Source of the DNA: Xenorhabdus budapestensis
GTDB taxonomy: Bacteria > Pseudomonadota > Gammaproteobacteria > Enterobacterales > Enterobacteriaceae
DNA length: 64,000 nt
Direction: 5' to 3'
Assembly: GCF_002632465.1 (NCBI RefSeq)
Contig: NZ_NIBS01000001.1
Location: forward strand, 384,581 to 448,580
Part shown: positions 48,351-60,300 of the stretch, piece by piece
How the letters are laid out: the number at the start of each line of letters is the position of its first letter
How positions within the stretch are numbered: the stretch's first letter is position 1
Program-made: the position numbers and the translations under genes
The notes under the pieces: model-generated
Seen by the model: the letters and a program-made list of their open reading frames with translations, nothing else
Database searches by the model: none
Told to the model about the DNA's origin: nothing

Positions 48351-51300
48351 ATGGGGAAATCATCTAACCGAAGTGCTGAATACTTCTTTACCGGTAAATA
48401 CGAAGATGATAATGACGGCAACACAATACACGCCATCGGCGTTGGTGGCGTCATCAATGCTTACGGTGGTAATGATTACATTGTCGTCGGATCGATTGGG
48501 GCTACAGTCAATACAACGTTGGGACATGATACTGTTGTTGGTGGCGCTGGTTACCTGAATATCAACGACACAAGTGGTTTCCTGACCGTAAAAGGCGGTG
48601 CGGGATACGCTACTATTAATAAAACACATAACGGAACGGTGGAGTTTGTTGGGGCTGCCGGTGGGTTGCAAATCAACCACACAGGTAACGATGGTGCTAT
48701 CAATTACTCTGGTATATCTGGATACAATGGTATCACCCGCAAAGGTGTGCAGGGAGATATCCAGTTTAAGGGTGCTGGTGGCGGTAACGTTATCAAATCT
48801 AACGTGACAAAAGGTAATGTCTACTTTAATGGTGCCGGTATTGCCAATTTTATTGAACATACTTCCGAATTCGGTAACACAGAATTTAATGGTGCTGGTG
48901 GCGCAAACGTCATCATCAAAAAAGGCAAGGAAGGAAACCTGAGCTTTAATGGTGCCGGTGTTGCCAACGTACTTCTTCATCAGGGGAAGCACGGGGATAT
49001 GGAAGTCAATGCTGGCGGGGCGGCAAACGTACTGATTCGCGTTGGTGATGGACGCTATCTTGCTCATCTTCTGGCGATCGGCAATATCTCTATCCACAAA
49101 GGTAACGGCAATAGCCGCGTTTCAATGGGAGGGGGTTTTAATACTCACACTCAAATTGGTCATGGGGATGCGTTCTGGTCTGCTGTTGGTGGTGCCAATG
49201 TCCTGACCAAAATGGGACAGGGCCATATTTCTTCTATTCTGGCCGGGGGAGCCAATATCCTGACCAAGATAGGGGAAGGTGATCTCGAAGCTGGCTCGTT
49301 CGGCGGTGCCAACATTATTACCCATATCAGCAGTGATAGTGATGCTTCTAATCCACTTTCTTCTGATACAAAAGCAATCGCATTGGGTGGTGCCAATATT
49401 CTGACCAAAAAGGGTAAGGGTAACCTCTCGGCTGTTATGGGGGGTGGTGCTAACGTCCTGACTCATGTTGGCGATGGAACAACTTCCGGCATCATGTTAG
49501 GTGGTGCGAATATTCTGACCAAAGTTGGCAATGGCGATACAACCGGTATCATGTTGGGGCTGGGTAACGCCTTGACCCATGTTGGTGATGGACAAACATT
49601 GGGTGTGATGGCTGCGGCGGGTAATATCTTCACTAAAGTGGGAGACGGTGACACTATTGCCGCCATGCTGGCAGTCGGCAATATTTTTACCCATGTCGGA
49701 GAAGGGAATGCGTTCGCAATGATGGCGGGCGGCGGCAATATCTTTACCAAAGTGGGTAATGGTGATGCGCTGGCGTTAATGTTGGCATTTGGCAACGTCT
49801 TTACTCACATTGGTGATGGCACCAGCGTTGCTTTGATGATCGCCAAAGGTAACATTGCGACTAAAGCCGGTAATGGTGACGCACTGGCTGCGATGATCGG
49901 CAAAGCCAATATCTTTACTCAGATTGGTCACGGCTCCACTTTTGCAGCCATGATTGGCGGTGCAAACGTTCTGACCAAAGTCGGTAATGGTTTGACGGCG
50001 GCATTAATGGTGGGCAAGGCCAACATTTTTACTCATGTTGGTGAAGGAACTAGCATCGGTTTGTTTGCCGGTACGGCTAACATCATGACCAAAGTCGGTG
50101 ATGGCACAACATTAGCTGCTATGTTCGGCAAGGCCAATGTCATGACTCATGTCGGTGATGGCCTGACGGGTGTGCTGGCATTGGGTAAAGCCAATATCGT
50201 GACAAAAGTCGGTAACGATTTTCTGGGCGTCGTTGCTGCTTCAGAGGCCAACGTGGTGACCCATGTTGGAGAAGGAACAACGGCCGCTTTGTTGAGCGGC
50301 AAAGGAAACGTTCTGACCAAAGTCGGTGATGGAACCGCTGTCGGTCTGTTGGTTTCTAAAATCGGCAACATTATGACTCATGTTGGTGACGGAACCACAG
50401 TCGGATTTGCCAAAGGCGAAGCCAACATCATTACCAAAGTGGGTGATGGTTCGGGCGTCAACGCAGTTTGGGGTAAAGCTAACATTCTGACTCATTACGG
50501 TGATGGAGATCGCTACAACTTTGCCAAAGGTGAAGCGAATATCATCACTAAGGTAGGTGAAGGTCAGGAAATTACTGTTGTTCAGGGGCAAGCCAATATC
50601 GTTACTCATGTCGGTAATGGAGATGATTACACCGGAGCCTGGGGCAAAGCGAATGCGATCACGAAAGTGGGCGACGGACGTAATGTCGTGTTTGCCAAAG
50701 GTGATGCCAATATTGTCACCCAGATCGGCGAGGGCGATAGCTTCAACGCGTTGTGGAGTCAGGGCAATCTGGTCACAAAAGTGGGCGACGGTACACAGGT
50801 AACAGCCGCTAAAGGCAAAGGCAATATCATCACGACAGTCGGAAACGGTCTGAGTGTGGCGGCTACTCATGGCGACCTGAATGTGAACACCAAAGTCGGT
50901 GATGGAGTCTCTGTCAACGTAGCTTGGGGGAAATTCAACGTCAATACCCGTGTGGGTGATGGTCTGAATATCTCCGTCATGAAAGGGACAGGCAATGCCA
51001 ATATCCGTGTTGGCGACGGCCTGAACATCAATGCTTCTTATGCGCGAAACAATGTAGCAGTTCAGATAGGTAACGGCGATTTCTACAGCCTTGCAGTGGC
51101 AGAAAGCAATACTCAGAGCAATAAACTGGGTGCACTGTTTGATAACATCAAACAGACATTACTGGGCACCGCTGGCAGTCAGGGCATTAACTATCTGGTG
51201 AATGGTGATGAAGCCAACACATCGGGAACCCATAAAGGGCGTGGTGCTATTGATTTGCCGGAAATTTCCTCTCTGAATGGTTTCAAGCTGACAGAAATTG

Positions 51301-54300
51301 ATGAAGTGACTTCTGAGTTACATAACAACCTGAAAGGTAGTGTGTCAGAAGTGGGTACGCCAGACACTGATGCAATCCAGAATGCTTTGAGCGATGAAAA
51401 ACACGTCTATCCGAATCAGGTACGCAATTTAATTACCAATGGTGATTTTGAACAGGGTTCTGTGGGATGGCTGTCCACGAATGGGGTTGAAGCTGATTTT
51501 TCTGCTGAGTCTTATGGGTTAAATAAAAAGGGGCACGGTGAGCGCGTCAGCGAACTTGATACCAATACCAATACCCGTATTTACCAGGATATCAATGACC
51601 TTACCGAAGGAGAGTCCATCACAGTTAGTTTTGATTTCGCAAAGCGTACCAATATTTCCGCTGACAATGGAATGTATGTACTCTGGAATGGCGAAATTGT
51701 TTTTTCAGTTTCCGCAGGTGATGCTGTATGGAGTAACAAAACTTTAACCCTGAAAGCACAAGAGGGAATTAACCGACTCGAATTTGCAGGCACTGGTAAA
51801 AGTGATGGTTTGGGTTACGTTTTGGATAACATTGTTGCCCAATCTGAACTGTCAGGCAGTGATATTGCTAAGCACGTGAAACAGAATAAGGCAGCCCGGA
51901 ATGCCTTACAGGATAAAGAAAAAGCAGAAGCCGATCGTCAACGCCTGGAGCAGGAAAGAGATAAACAACTGACAGCGGTTTCTGGTACTCAAGCGCAACT
52001 GGAAAATACCGATCTGGATGCACTGGAGACTAATGGTCAATCGCAGCGTGATTCTATTAATGATGAAGCGCAGGCAATTACCAAAGAGTTGATGGCACAA
52101 ACTAAAGGATTAGAAGTGCTGAATGATCATGCGGAGCATCATGGACAATCCGGTAGTCAGTGGCGTGATCAGTTTGCTGGTGGTTTGTTGGGAAACCTGC
52201 AATCCCAACTGGACAGCGCAAAAGAGACAGCACAGCAGCAACTAGAGCGCTCTCAGCAAGCATCTTCAGAACGTCTGGGGGATATGAAAGACGCAGTCAC
52301 CAAATCTGAGTCAGGTGTCCTCAAAGGGGAACAAAACCATCAGCAGTCTCTACAGGACATCGAAAAGACCCGTGCCGACATAGAATTGCGGGAACAAGAA
52401 GCTATAGCTCGCATGAAACAGGCTGAACAGGCTTCCCGTGATGGAAAAACCGCAGTACAAAAAGCAGAACAGCGTGGTCAACATGCAGTGTCTGCGGCGG
52501 AGATAAAAACGGCACAAGTGCAATCTGATGCTAAAGGCGCGAAACTTGATGGCAATAGCCTGCCGAACCGTACGCAAGCAACGGGAAACGGGTTGTCAGT
52601 TAAAGGGCAATCCGCTACTTATGCTGGAAACGCGTTTGAAACAACGGTCGAGAATCACGCCGAGAAAGCCAATAGCCATATTGATTCCGACTCTTCTGTT
52701 GAAACAGAGGAGGGACTCAGTATGGAGTTGCAATATCTGGAGGAAGATCTGAACGAACTTGACGATGCAAAAGAAGCGTTGGATCGTTTACAGATTAATG
52801 CCGGAGTGCGTATCAGAAAGCGACATACTGATCTGAATGCCCAAAGTGAGGAAATCGCGCAGCCATCGGCTGATAGCAAAGTTTCCGACAATATTTCTGT
52901 CAATACATCTACCGGGACATCTACCGATACATCAGTCAGCAGCATGGCTGATATGCCTGTCAGTTCTGTCAGAAAAGAGCAGAAAATTTCCGGTTTGGAC
53001 CTCAGCGGGCTGAAAGCACTGGGAGAAATTCAGGCGGAAGAAACTCAGACGCAGCCAGAACCAGCAGAGACATCAGCAGACCCTGGGGCAGCGATCAGAG
53101 CACAGAAAGTGGCTGACGTTTACCGCTGGCTGGACAGCGATAACGATATGGTGACCGAAAACTATATTCCCGTACCGGGCTTTGAACGTGTGGATGCGGA
53201 TATCCCTGACGATCTCAGGCAAAAAATGGTGAATTTTGTTGAAGGTTACCTGAATGGGACTGAAAACAGCGTACCGGAAGAACAGAGATCTTCACTGGCG
53301 AAACTGTTCGTTGATGCCACAATCGACTATGACTGGGATAAGCGGGTCGAGTTTATTTCAAGACTTGAACACTATGGCTATAGTTTTGAGCCTACACATG
53401 GTGATAAAAGCATTGTGTCGTTCTGGTCTGGCAAGAACTTTAAACAATATCGCGACATTCTGGATGCAGCCCAAACAGACGGTAAAAAGGTCGTTTACAA
53501 TATTGATGTAAAAGGTAACTCTTTTGCCATTGAACTCAACAAGACGTTGGTGCGTTGGGGTGGCATTTTCCTTGATTCAGATAATGCACAGCAGAATGCA
53601 CTGCAATCAGTCATTAATGCCTCTGCGCGGAGTAATACGGGTTTTTGGAGTTCCGTGTATGCAACCGGATCACGTGATGATGTCTATGTCATTGCTGAAG
53701 GTGGTCTGCGTTTGGGCAACTATTTCTGGAATGTTGAATTACCAGTACTGCGTCAATTACAGCGTGAAGGATTAGTGGGAGAAATCCGCCTGCTGGATAA
53801 AGCAGCCAAAGAGTACCAGGGCGTACCGCCTGACGAGATTGGCCGTAGGCTGACAGAAGCGGGCGTCTCCGTAAAAGCGCGTTTTGACTTACTTAGCCTT
53901 AAAGAACAGGAAAAACTCCTTGCGTTAAACCCTGACAGATATAAGCCGGATACACTGATTGATCTGAATATCAAAACCAGCGCCATCGATAATCTGCTAA
54001 ATCAGGCATTGCCATTCTATGGATTACGTGTAGAGCGCAACTTGCTGGTACATGAATCTGATGATGAGGAAGGTTTTGAAGTCCGTCCGTGGCCGGGCAA
54101 GCGTGATGATGGTTCTGAGAACGAGAGCTTCAAGACCATTATTGTGCAAGATCAGGATGATACAGCTCAGATTAGAGCTATTGAACGCTTTATCCTCGCC
54201 AACTATGACAATTATGCTCAACTGCCTGATGCGTTGCACCTAGTGGATGATCGCATTGTTTCTCATGATAACGGACGTACCCGTATTCTGGCTGAAAAAG

Positions 54301-57300
54301 TGGAAGGTAGCTGGCGTTACCAACCGAGAACTGACCTGATGTCTGTCAGTGAATTGCAAGAAGCGGCTTACGTTAAAGGCAAAATCCGTGGTGACAGTTA
54401 TCAGAATATACTGGATGCGCTTAGAAGCTATGAAAATGTGCTGCAAGAAAGTAAAGATTATGACCTGCATACCATTGAAAAACTGGCTGCTTTGCGTCAT
54501 CAGGTGGAAGGCTATCTATTGGGACATCCGGATTCAGAACGTGCGCCAACACTGAAAAACCTGTTGTCACAAATTAATGTGCGGATTAATGAGTCAACGA
54601 CGCTTGCAGAATCTACCGTGGAAAGTTCCGGTAAGGGTAGTTTCAGTGAGCTGTATAACAAACTGGGCAATGCCAACCTGAAAGATTCGAAACATCTTTA
54701 TATTGATGAGCAGGGAGATTTTGTTACCCGTGGTAAATCCAATATTCAGATTGCCACGAAAGCAGAAAGTGCAGAAAAAGCGATTGAGCAAGTCAAGGCA
54801 TCTGTCACCAGAGAATATGGTCAGTCAGTGACAGAAGCTGTTTTCTCAAATCTGAATACCCGTGACCTGGCGAAAGATGGCAAAGGAATCGATGTCTCTG
54901 GTTTGAAAAAAATACATCAGGCCATTGAACAGCAGTTATCTCCGATCAGCGCCACTCTGTTTATCTGGAAGCCAAGTGATCACAGCCGGTTAGGACATGC
55001 AGCCCTGCAAATCGGACATGGACGTATTGAAGTCAGTGCAGAAAATGCCGGGGAATTTAATGAGAAAAACTATGTCAGTTGGTGGCCAAAAGGTGGCAAA
55101 TCAACCAACATTAGCCGCATTTTTGATGTCTCCACGAGCGAACATTCGGACGTAAGACTCCGCTGGCGTGACCTCAGCCAACCGGCAGCACAACATGACG
55201 CGCTGGCGCTGGATATTGCTTCCGAAGAAAATGATAAATTTGACACGCGCAAGCGGGAAAAATTTATTGAAGAATTACAGGTAGTACAAAAAGGCATTGA
55301 TGCAAGATTTAAAGACATCAGCGAAGGTTTTGCTATGGCTGCTTTGGCGAATCCTAATCTGTTGAAATCTGCCGGCATACCGGAGCATATCTCGCGCCCG
55401 TTTATGCAACAGTGGGAAGATAGCAGCATAGATATGCTTGAAGTGGGTAAGAGATTTGCGGAAGCACTACGAACAGCCGCGAAACGACAGACACCTGAAC
55501 TGATTGAGGAGGATATTGTTGATGTTATTCGTCAATTTGCAGAGCATGAACTGAGCAATATTCAGGACTTTCAGGCCAGTGAACCCGATCAGGGACGTGT
55601 CTTCCGTATTAATCTGGCAGGCTTGGATGCGGCAGCGATGCAGGCGGAATGGCATAAAATTAGCCAGAATCCTGACGCCCGTTACCAGTTACTGACAGGT
55701 AACTGCTCAAGTATTGTTGCCAGAGTTCTCAAAGCGGGGGGAGCGGATCAGGTCATCGGACATAAATGGCGACCACACTTTGGCGTTTGGACACCAACTG
55801 AACTGTTCAATTATGCACAGGCATTGCAGGTAGCTCAGGTTGAGCACATAGTCAGGAAGCCAAACCGTCTGATCGGTGAAAATTTGACAGAGCCGGGTAA
55901 CAGCGAAAGCAAAGATAAAAACAAGGTACTGGAAAATGTCGCCATTGATAATGATGGTACGCCACCACGTGAGCGCGAACCATTTAACCCGATAGCACGC
56001 TTTCTGAATAACGAACTTTATGGTGCCAAAGATGCCCGCCGTAATGTCAATGAAGATACCCAGATATTGCTGGATCACGCGGTTAATAACGGTACAGTAG
56101 ATAAAGTTACATTACGTGGCAGTGCCGGACGCCTGACAGGCTATTACCATCTCTCTGCTCAGGAAACAGAGGCATCTACAGAACAATGTATAACGAAAAA
56201 AGTTGTACTTTTCATTCATGGCTCCGGTTCATCAGCGGAAGAACAAGCCGGTGCAATCCAGCATCACTATCAAAAACAGGATATTGATTTGCTGGCGGTC
56301 AATATGCGGGGTTATGGTTCCAGTGACGGACATCCGAGTGAAAAAGGGCTGTATCAGGATGCTCGTACGATGTTCCATTATCTGGTGAATGATCGTGGCA
56401 TCAAACCGGAAAATATCATTATTCATGGCTACTCAATGGGAGGCCCGATTGCGGCAGATCTGGCCCGTTATGCAGAACACAGTGGACAGCCAGTATCCGG
56501 CTTGTTGCTTGATCGCCCAATGCCGAGTATGACCAAAGCCATTACAGCCCATGAAGTACCAAACCCTGCGGGGATAACTGGGGTGCTGGCAAAAGCGGTG
56601 AATGGTCAGTTTTCGGTTGAAAAAAATCTGCAAGGTATCTCGAAACAGACACCAATCATGTTGTTGACCGATAACGAAGGATTGGGGGCTGAAGGTGAAA
56701 AACTGCGTACCAAACTCAAGCTATCGGGCTATTCGGTATCGGGTGAACATACTTTTTATGGGCATGAAGACAGCAACAGATTAATTAAGCAATTTGCGCG
56801 GCAGATTGTGACTAATCTGTTTGATATGCAACACCAGCCTGATAAACCAGAAATACTTAAAGACATCTGGGGTGAATTGAAAAACGTTGGCGAAGTGCTG
56901 AAACCACAGGTAAACAAAGCAGGCATAACCACGCATGATATCCGCACAACAGAAGATTTTCTGGCAGGTTATAAGCAGGGCCATGCCAAACAGATCGTGG
57001 ATGGATTCCGTTCAGACATGAGCATCAAGCAATTGGCGGATCTGCTGGTTAAAGGAAACTGGAGCGCAGAACAAAAAGGTGCTTTGACATGGGAAATTGA
57101 AAGTAGAGCCGTGAAAGTCACTTTTCAGGATAAGGCTGAGAAATTCAACCTCCTGTTCCGTGATGTTGCTTCTACGGGTATTGCTGATGCTAAGGCGAGT
57201 GAACAGCTTGCACCACAGTCATTGTTCCTGAATCTGTCCAATGATGGCTACGGTGGGCGTTGTGACCCATTATCGAAGCTGGTTCTGGTGGCGAAACAGC

Positions 57301-60300
57301 TTGAAAATGACGGTCAGGACGGCGTTGCCCGTAAGCTACTGGAAAAAATGTACTCCACAGCCGCCGTACTCAGTAATCCAGATCTGTATTCAGACACTGA
57401 ACTTGCTAATGCCAATAAGTTCTTGGGATCTTTGGCAGCTCTGCATGCCCGTAATCCGATGTACGAGACATTCATCAAAGTATGGGAAGAGAAACTGGAA
57501 GGCGAGCGGGCACTGACTGTCAATGGCGTAATTAATAAAGTGACTGCGGCAAATGCCGATGGTAAATCGGTTCTGCTTGAACTGGATGTACCCGGTCATG
57601 CGATGAGTGCGTGGGCGAAAGGCAGCGGTGAAAATCGTGTCTATGGTTTCTATGACCCGAATGTCGGTATTATCGAATTTTCGTCAGTCGAAAAATTTGG
57701 CGATTACATGACTCGCTTCTTCGGTAAAACTGGTCTGAATATGGAAAACAGCTACAAAATGCCGAAAAATGACGCGGGTGAAGCTGTTTTTTACCGTGTG
57801 GTGGTGATAGATGGCGGTGTACTGGCGACCTATAAACCAACCCACAATGTAAGCATGAGGGATATCCTTGATCTGAATGTGTTTGATGAAACACCAATGA
57901 AGGCACGTACAGAAACTGAAATTACCGATGTGGTGAAATCACCACTCAAGGACAATGAAAGCGCAAAAACCAGTTTACTGGAAAAAGCGCTTTACAGCCT
58001 CTTTGATGCAAAATCAGGCGGAAAAGAGTTGGATGAATATTCTCTCCATTTCAATCAGGGAGAATCATTGATCAATAACCTTAAGAAACTGATACCAGAG
58101 ATTGGCGATGTACGTCTGACTAATGGAAATCACGTTGAGTCAAAAGAATTTCTGGAAGGTCTTTGCTTTGCTTTGTCTGCCCGCTACATGATGGAAGAAC
58201 GAGTACATGGTTCGGGTGGTGGCAAAAAGTATATGGTGTGGTTGATGGATGCTGTTAAAGCCTACAACGACAACACAGCAAATAAAAAGAGTGACATCAA
58301 TTCAGTTGAGGCTTCTTTACTTAACCAGTATCGTCGCCAATATATCGGTTCAGCCATTGAAGATTTGTTATTGATTCAATATACCCAAACTCAATATTTA
58401 TCCGATTCGCAAGAGCTTGAGCAGAAAGCCAATGAAATTTATGGTGGAAAACTGAAAGACAATGGACTGACAGGAAAAAGAATTGACTGGGCGTTGAAGC
58501 CTGATATTTCTGGCTATGAGTTTGAGATGGATAAGTTGCGTAATGTAAATAAGACAACTTATATGTCCTTTATGTCTGAAAATCATGCAATGGCAATCAC
58601 TGTACATAAAGAGACAACTCAAACCATCTGGTCATTCTATGATCCTAACTTTGGTATCAAATCATTCAATAATTATGAGAATTTTAGATCCTTTATGGAT
58701 TCCTTCTATAAGGGAATAATAACGGGTTATAAATTTGGTTTTCCTTATCGTTATGAAGCTAGCAAAATACCAGGCCAAAGTTTCTATGTTAACTACACTG
58801 CGTTTGAAGATGGCATCATTACCGATTATGACGGAATCTGGCAACAGGCACGTGAAGGTGAACAACCATATGTATTACGTGCGCTGAAAGAACAGGGGAA
58901 GACCTTTCAACTGGGTTCAGATGTGATTGGACGTGTGGTTGATTATCGTGATGATACGGTAACGCTGGAAGTCGTAGTGAAACGGGGCCAAGAAGTACAG
59001 AAAGTACAGATTGACGTTGAAAGCAACAACTTTAAGCAGGCAGCTAATCTTGTACAATCAAATATCAATAAACTCGTTGCGAACTCAGAAACCAGCAAAT
59101 TAACGCTCAACGCTGCGGGAGATATCAGCATCACCGACGAGGTGAAATCACCACTCAAGGACAATCTGCCTGAAGGTGTTGACCGTGTGGTTGACAATAA
59201 AAATGTCGCATCATGGGAACGTGTTACCGTCACACCACAGGCGGAAGGGAGCGAAAGCCGCTTTGATGGTCAGGTTATCATTCAGACAGAAAATGATCCT
59301 ACGGTCGCCAAAGCGGCTGCGAGTTTGGCAGGTAAACATCCTGATACCAGCGTTGTTATCCAGCTTGATGCGAATGGTGAGTATCGTGTGGTTTACGGTG
59401 AACCTGCTAAATTGTCTGGCAAATTACGCTGGCAGATTGTCGGACACGGGAGTGATGAATCAACTCAGCATCTGACTCGCATGGCGGGATACAGCGCTGA
59501 TGAATTAGCACTGAAACTGAAACAATTCAGTATAAACTTCAAACAGGCAGGTACACCCGAACATATCAGCCTTGTGGGCTGTTCATTGATCCGCGATGAT
59601 AAACGTGACGGTTTCGCCCGACGCTTTATTTCAGCACTTGATGGGCAAGGGATCCGCACTACAGTGTCGGCACGCAGTAGTGAAGTTGCGATAGACAGCA
59701 TTGGTCGCAAACATACCCGTGATGCTCAGGAGCAATGGACTCATAAGCTGGTGGACAACAAAATTGTGCTGGGCTGGAATGACAAGGGGGAGATGGAAAC
59801 TCGTTCTGAACGGATCCGCCGCGGCATCTCTGAAAATGACATTACTCTGTCCCGTGTGGGGCACAGCAATGTGGAGGTCAAACCGCAGGGAGCAATTGCA
59901 GAAAACACCGAAACATTCCACGCACCGAAGCAGTATGACAAGGTACTGCAAAATAATAATGCACCGAATGCAGCATCTTCTAACCAGCATCTGAGCTATT
60001 CCGGCAATATTCAGGTACAAGTAGGAGATGGAGAATTTACTGTTATCAACTGGGGAACCACTAATGTTGGGATCAAAGTGGGAACAGGCGGCTTTAAATC
60101 TCTGGCTTTCGGTGATAACAATGTGATGGTTCACATTGGTCATGGTGACAGCAAGCATAGTGTAGATATTGCTGGTTATCAGGCATTTGAAGGTGCACAA
60201 CTGTTTGTGGGTAACCGTAACGTCAGTTTCAACTTGGGGCGCAGCAATGACCTGATTGTGATGTTGGAAAAATCCATTCCGACACCGCCATTGGTTAACC

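Noticed and set aside
48360-50870. Several long minus-strand frames under the N-terminal rtxA repeats
   Set aside because: Their low-complexity translations mirror the 60-bp repeat unit of the toxin gene.
49140-51050. Regular 60-bp spaced repeats considered as a CRISPR array
   Set aside because: The units are in frame within rtxA, lack constant repeat plus unique spacer structure, and no cas genes are present.
57240-57270. RCD motif of MCF considered as part of a zinc site
   Set aside because: The surrounding sequence and the later His and Asp match a cysteine-peptidase triad and the known MCF tripeptide better.
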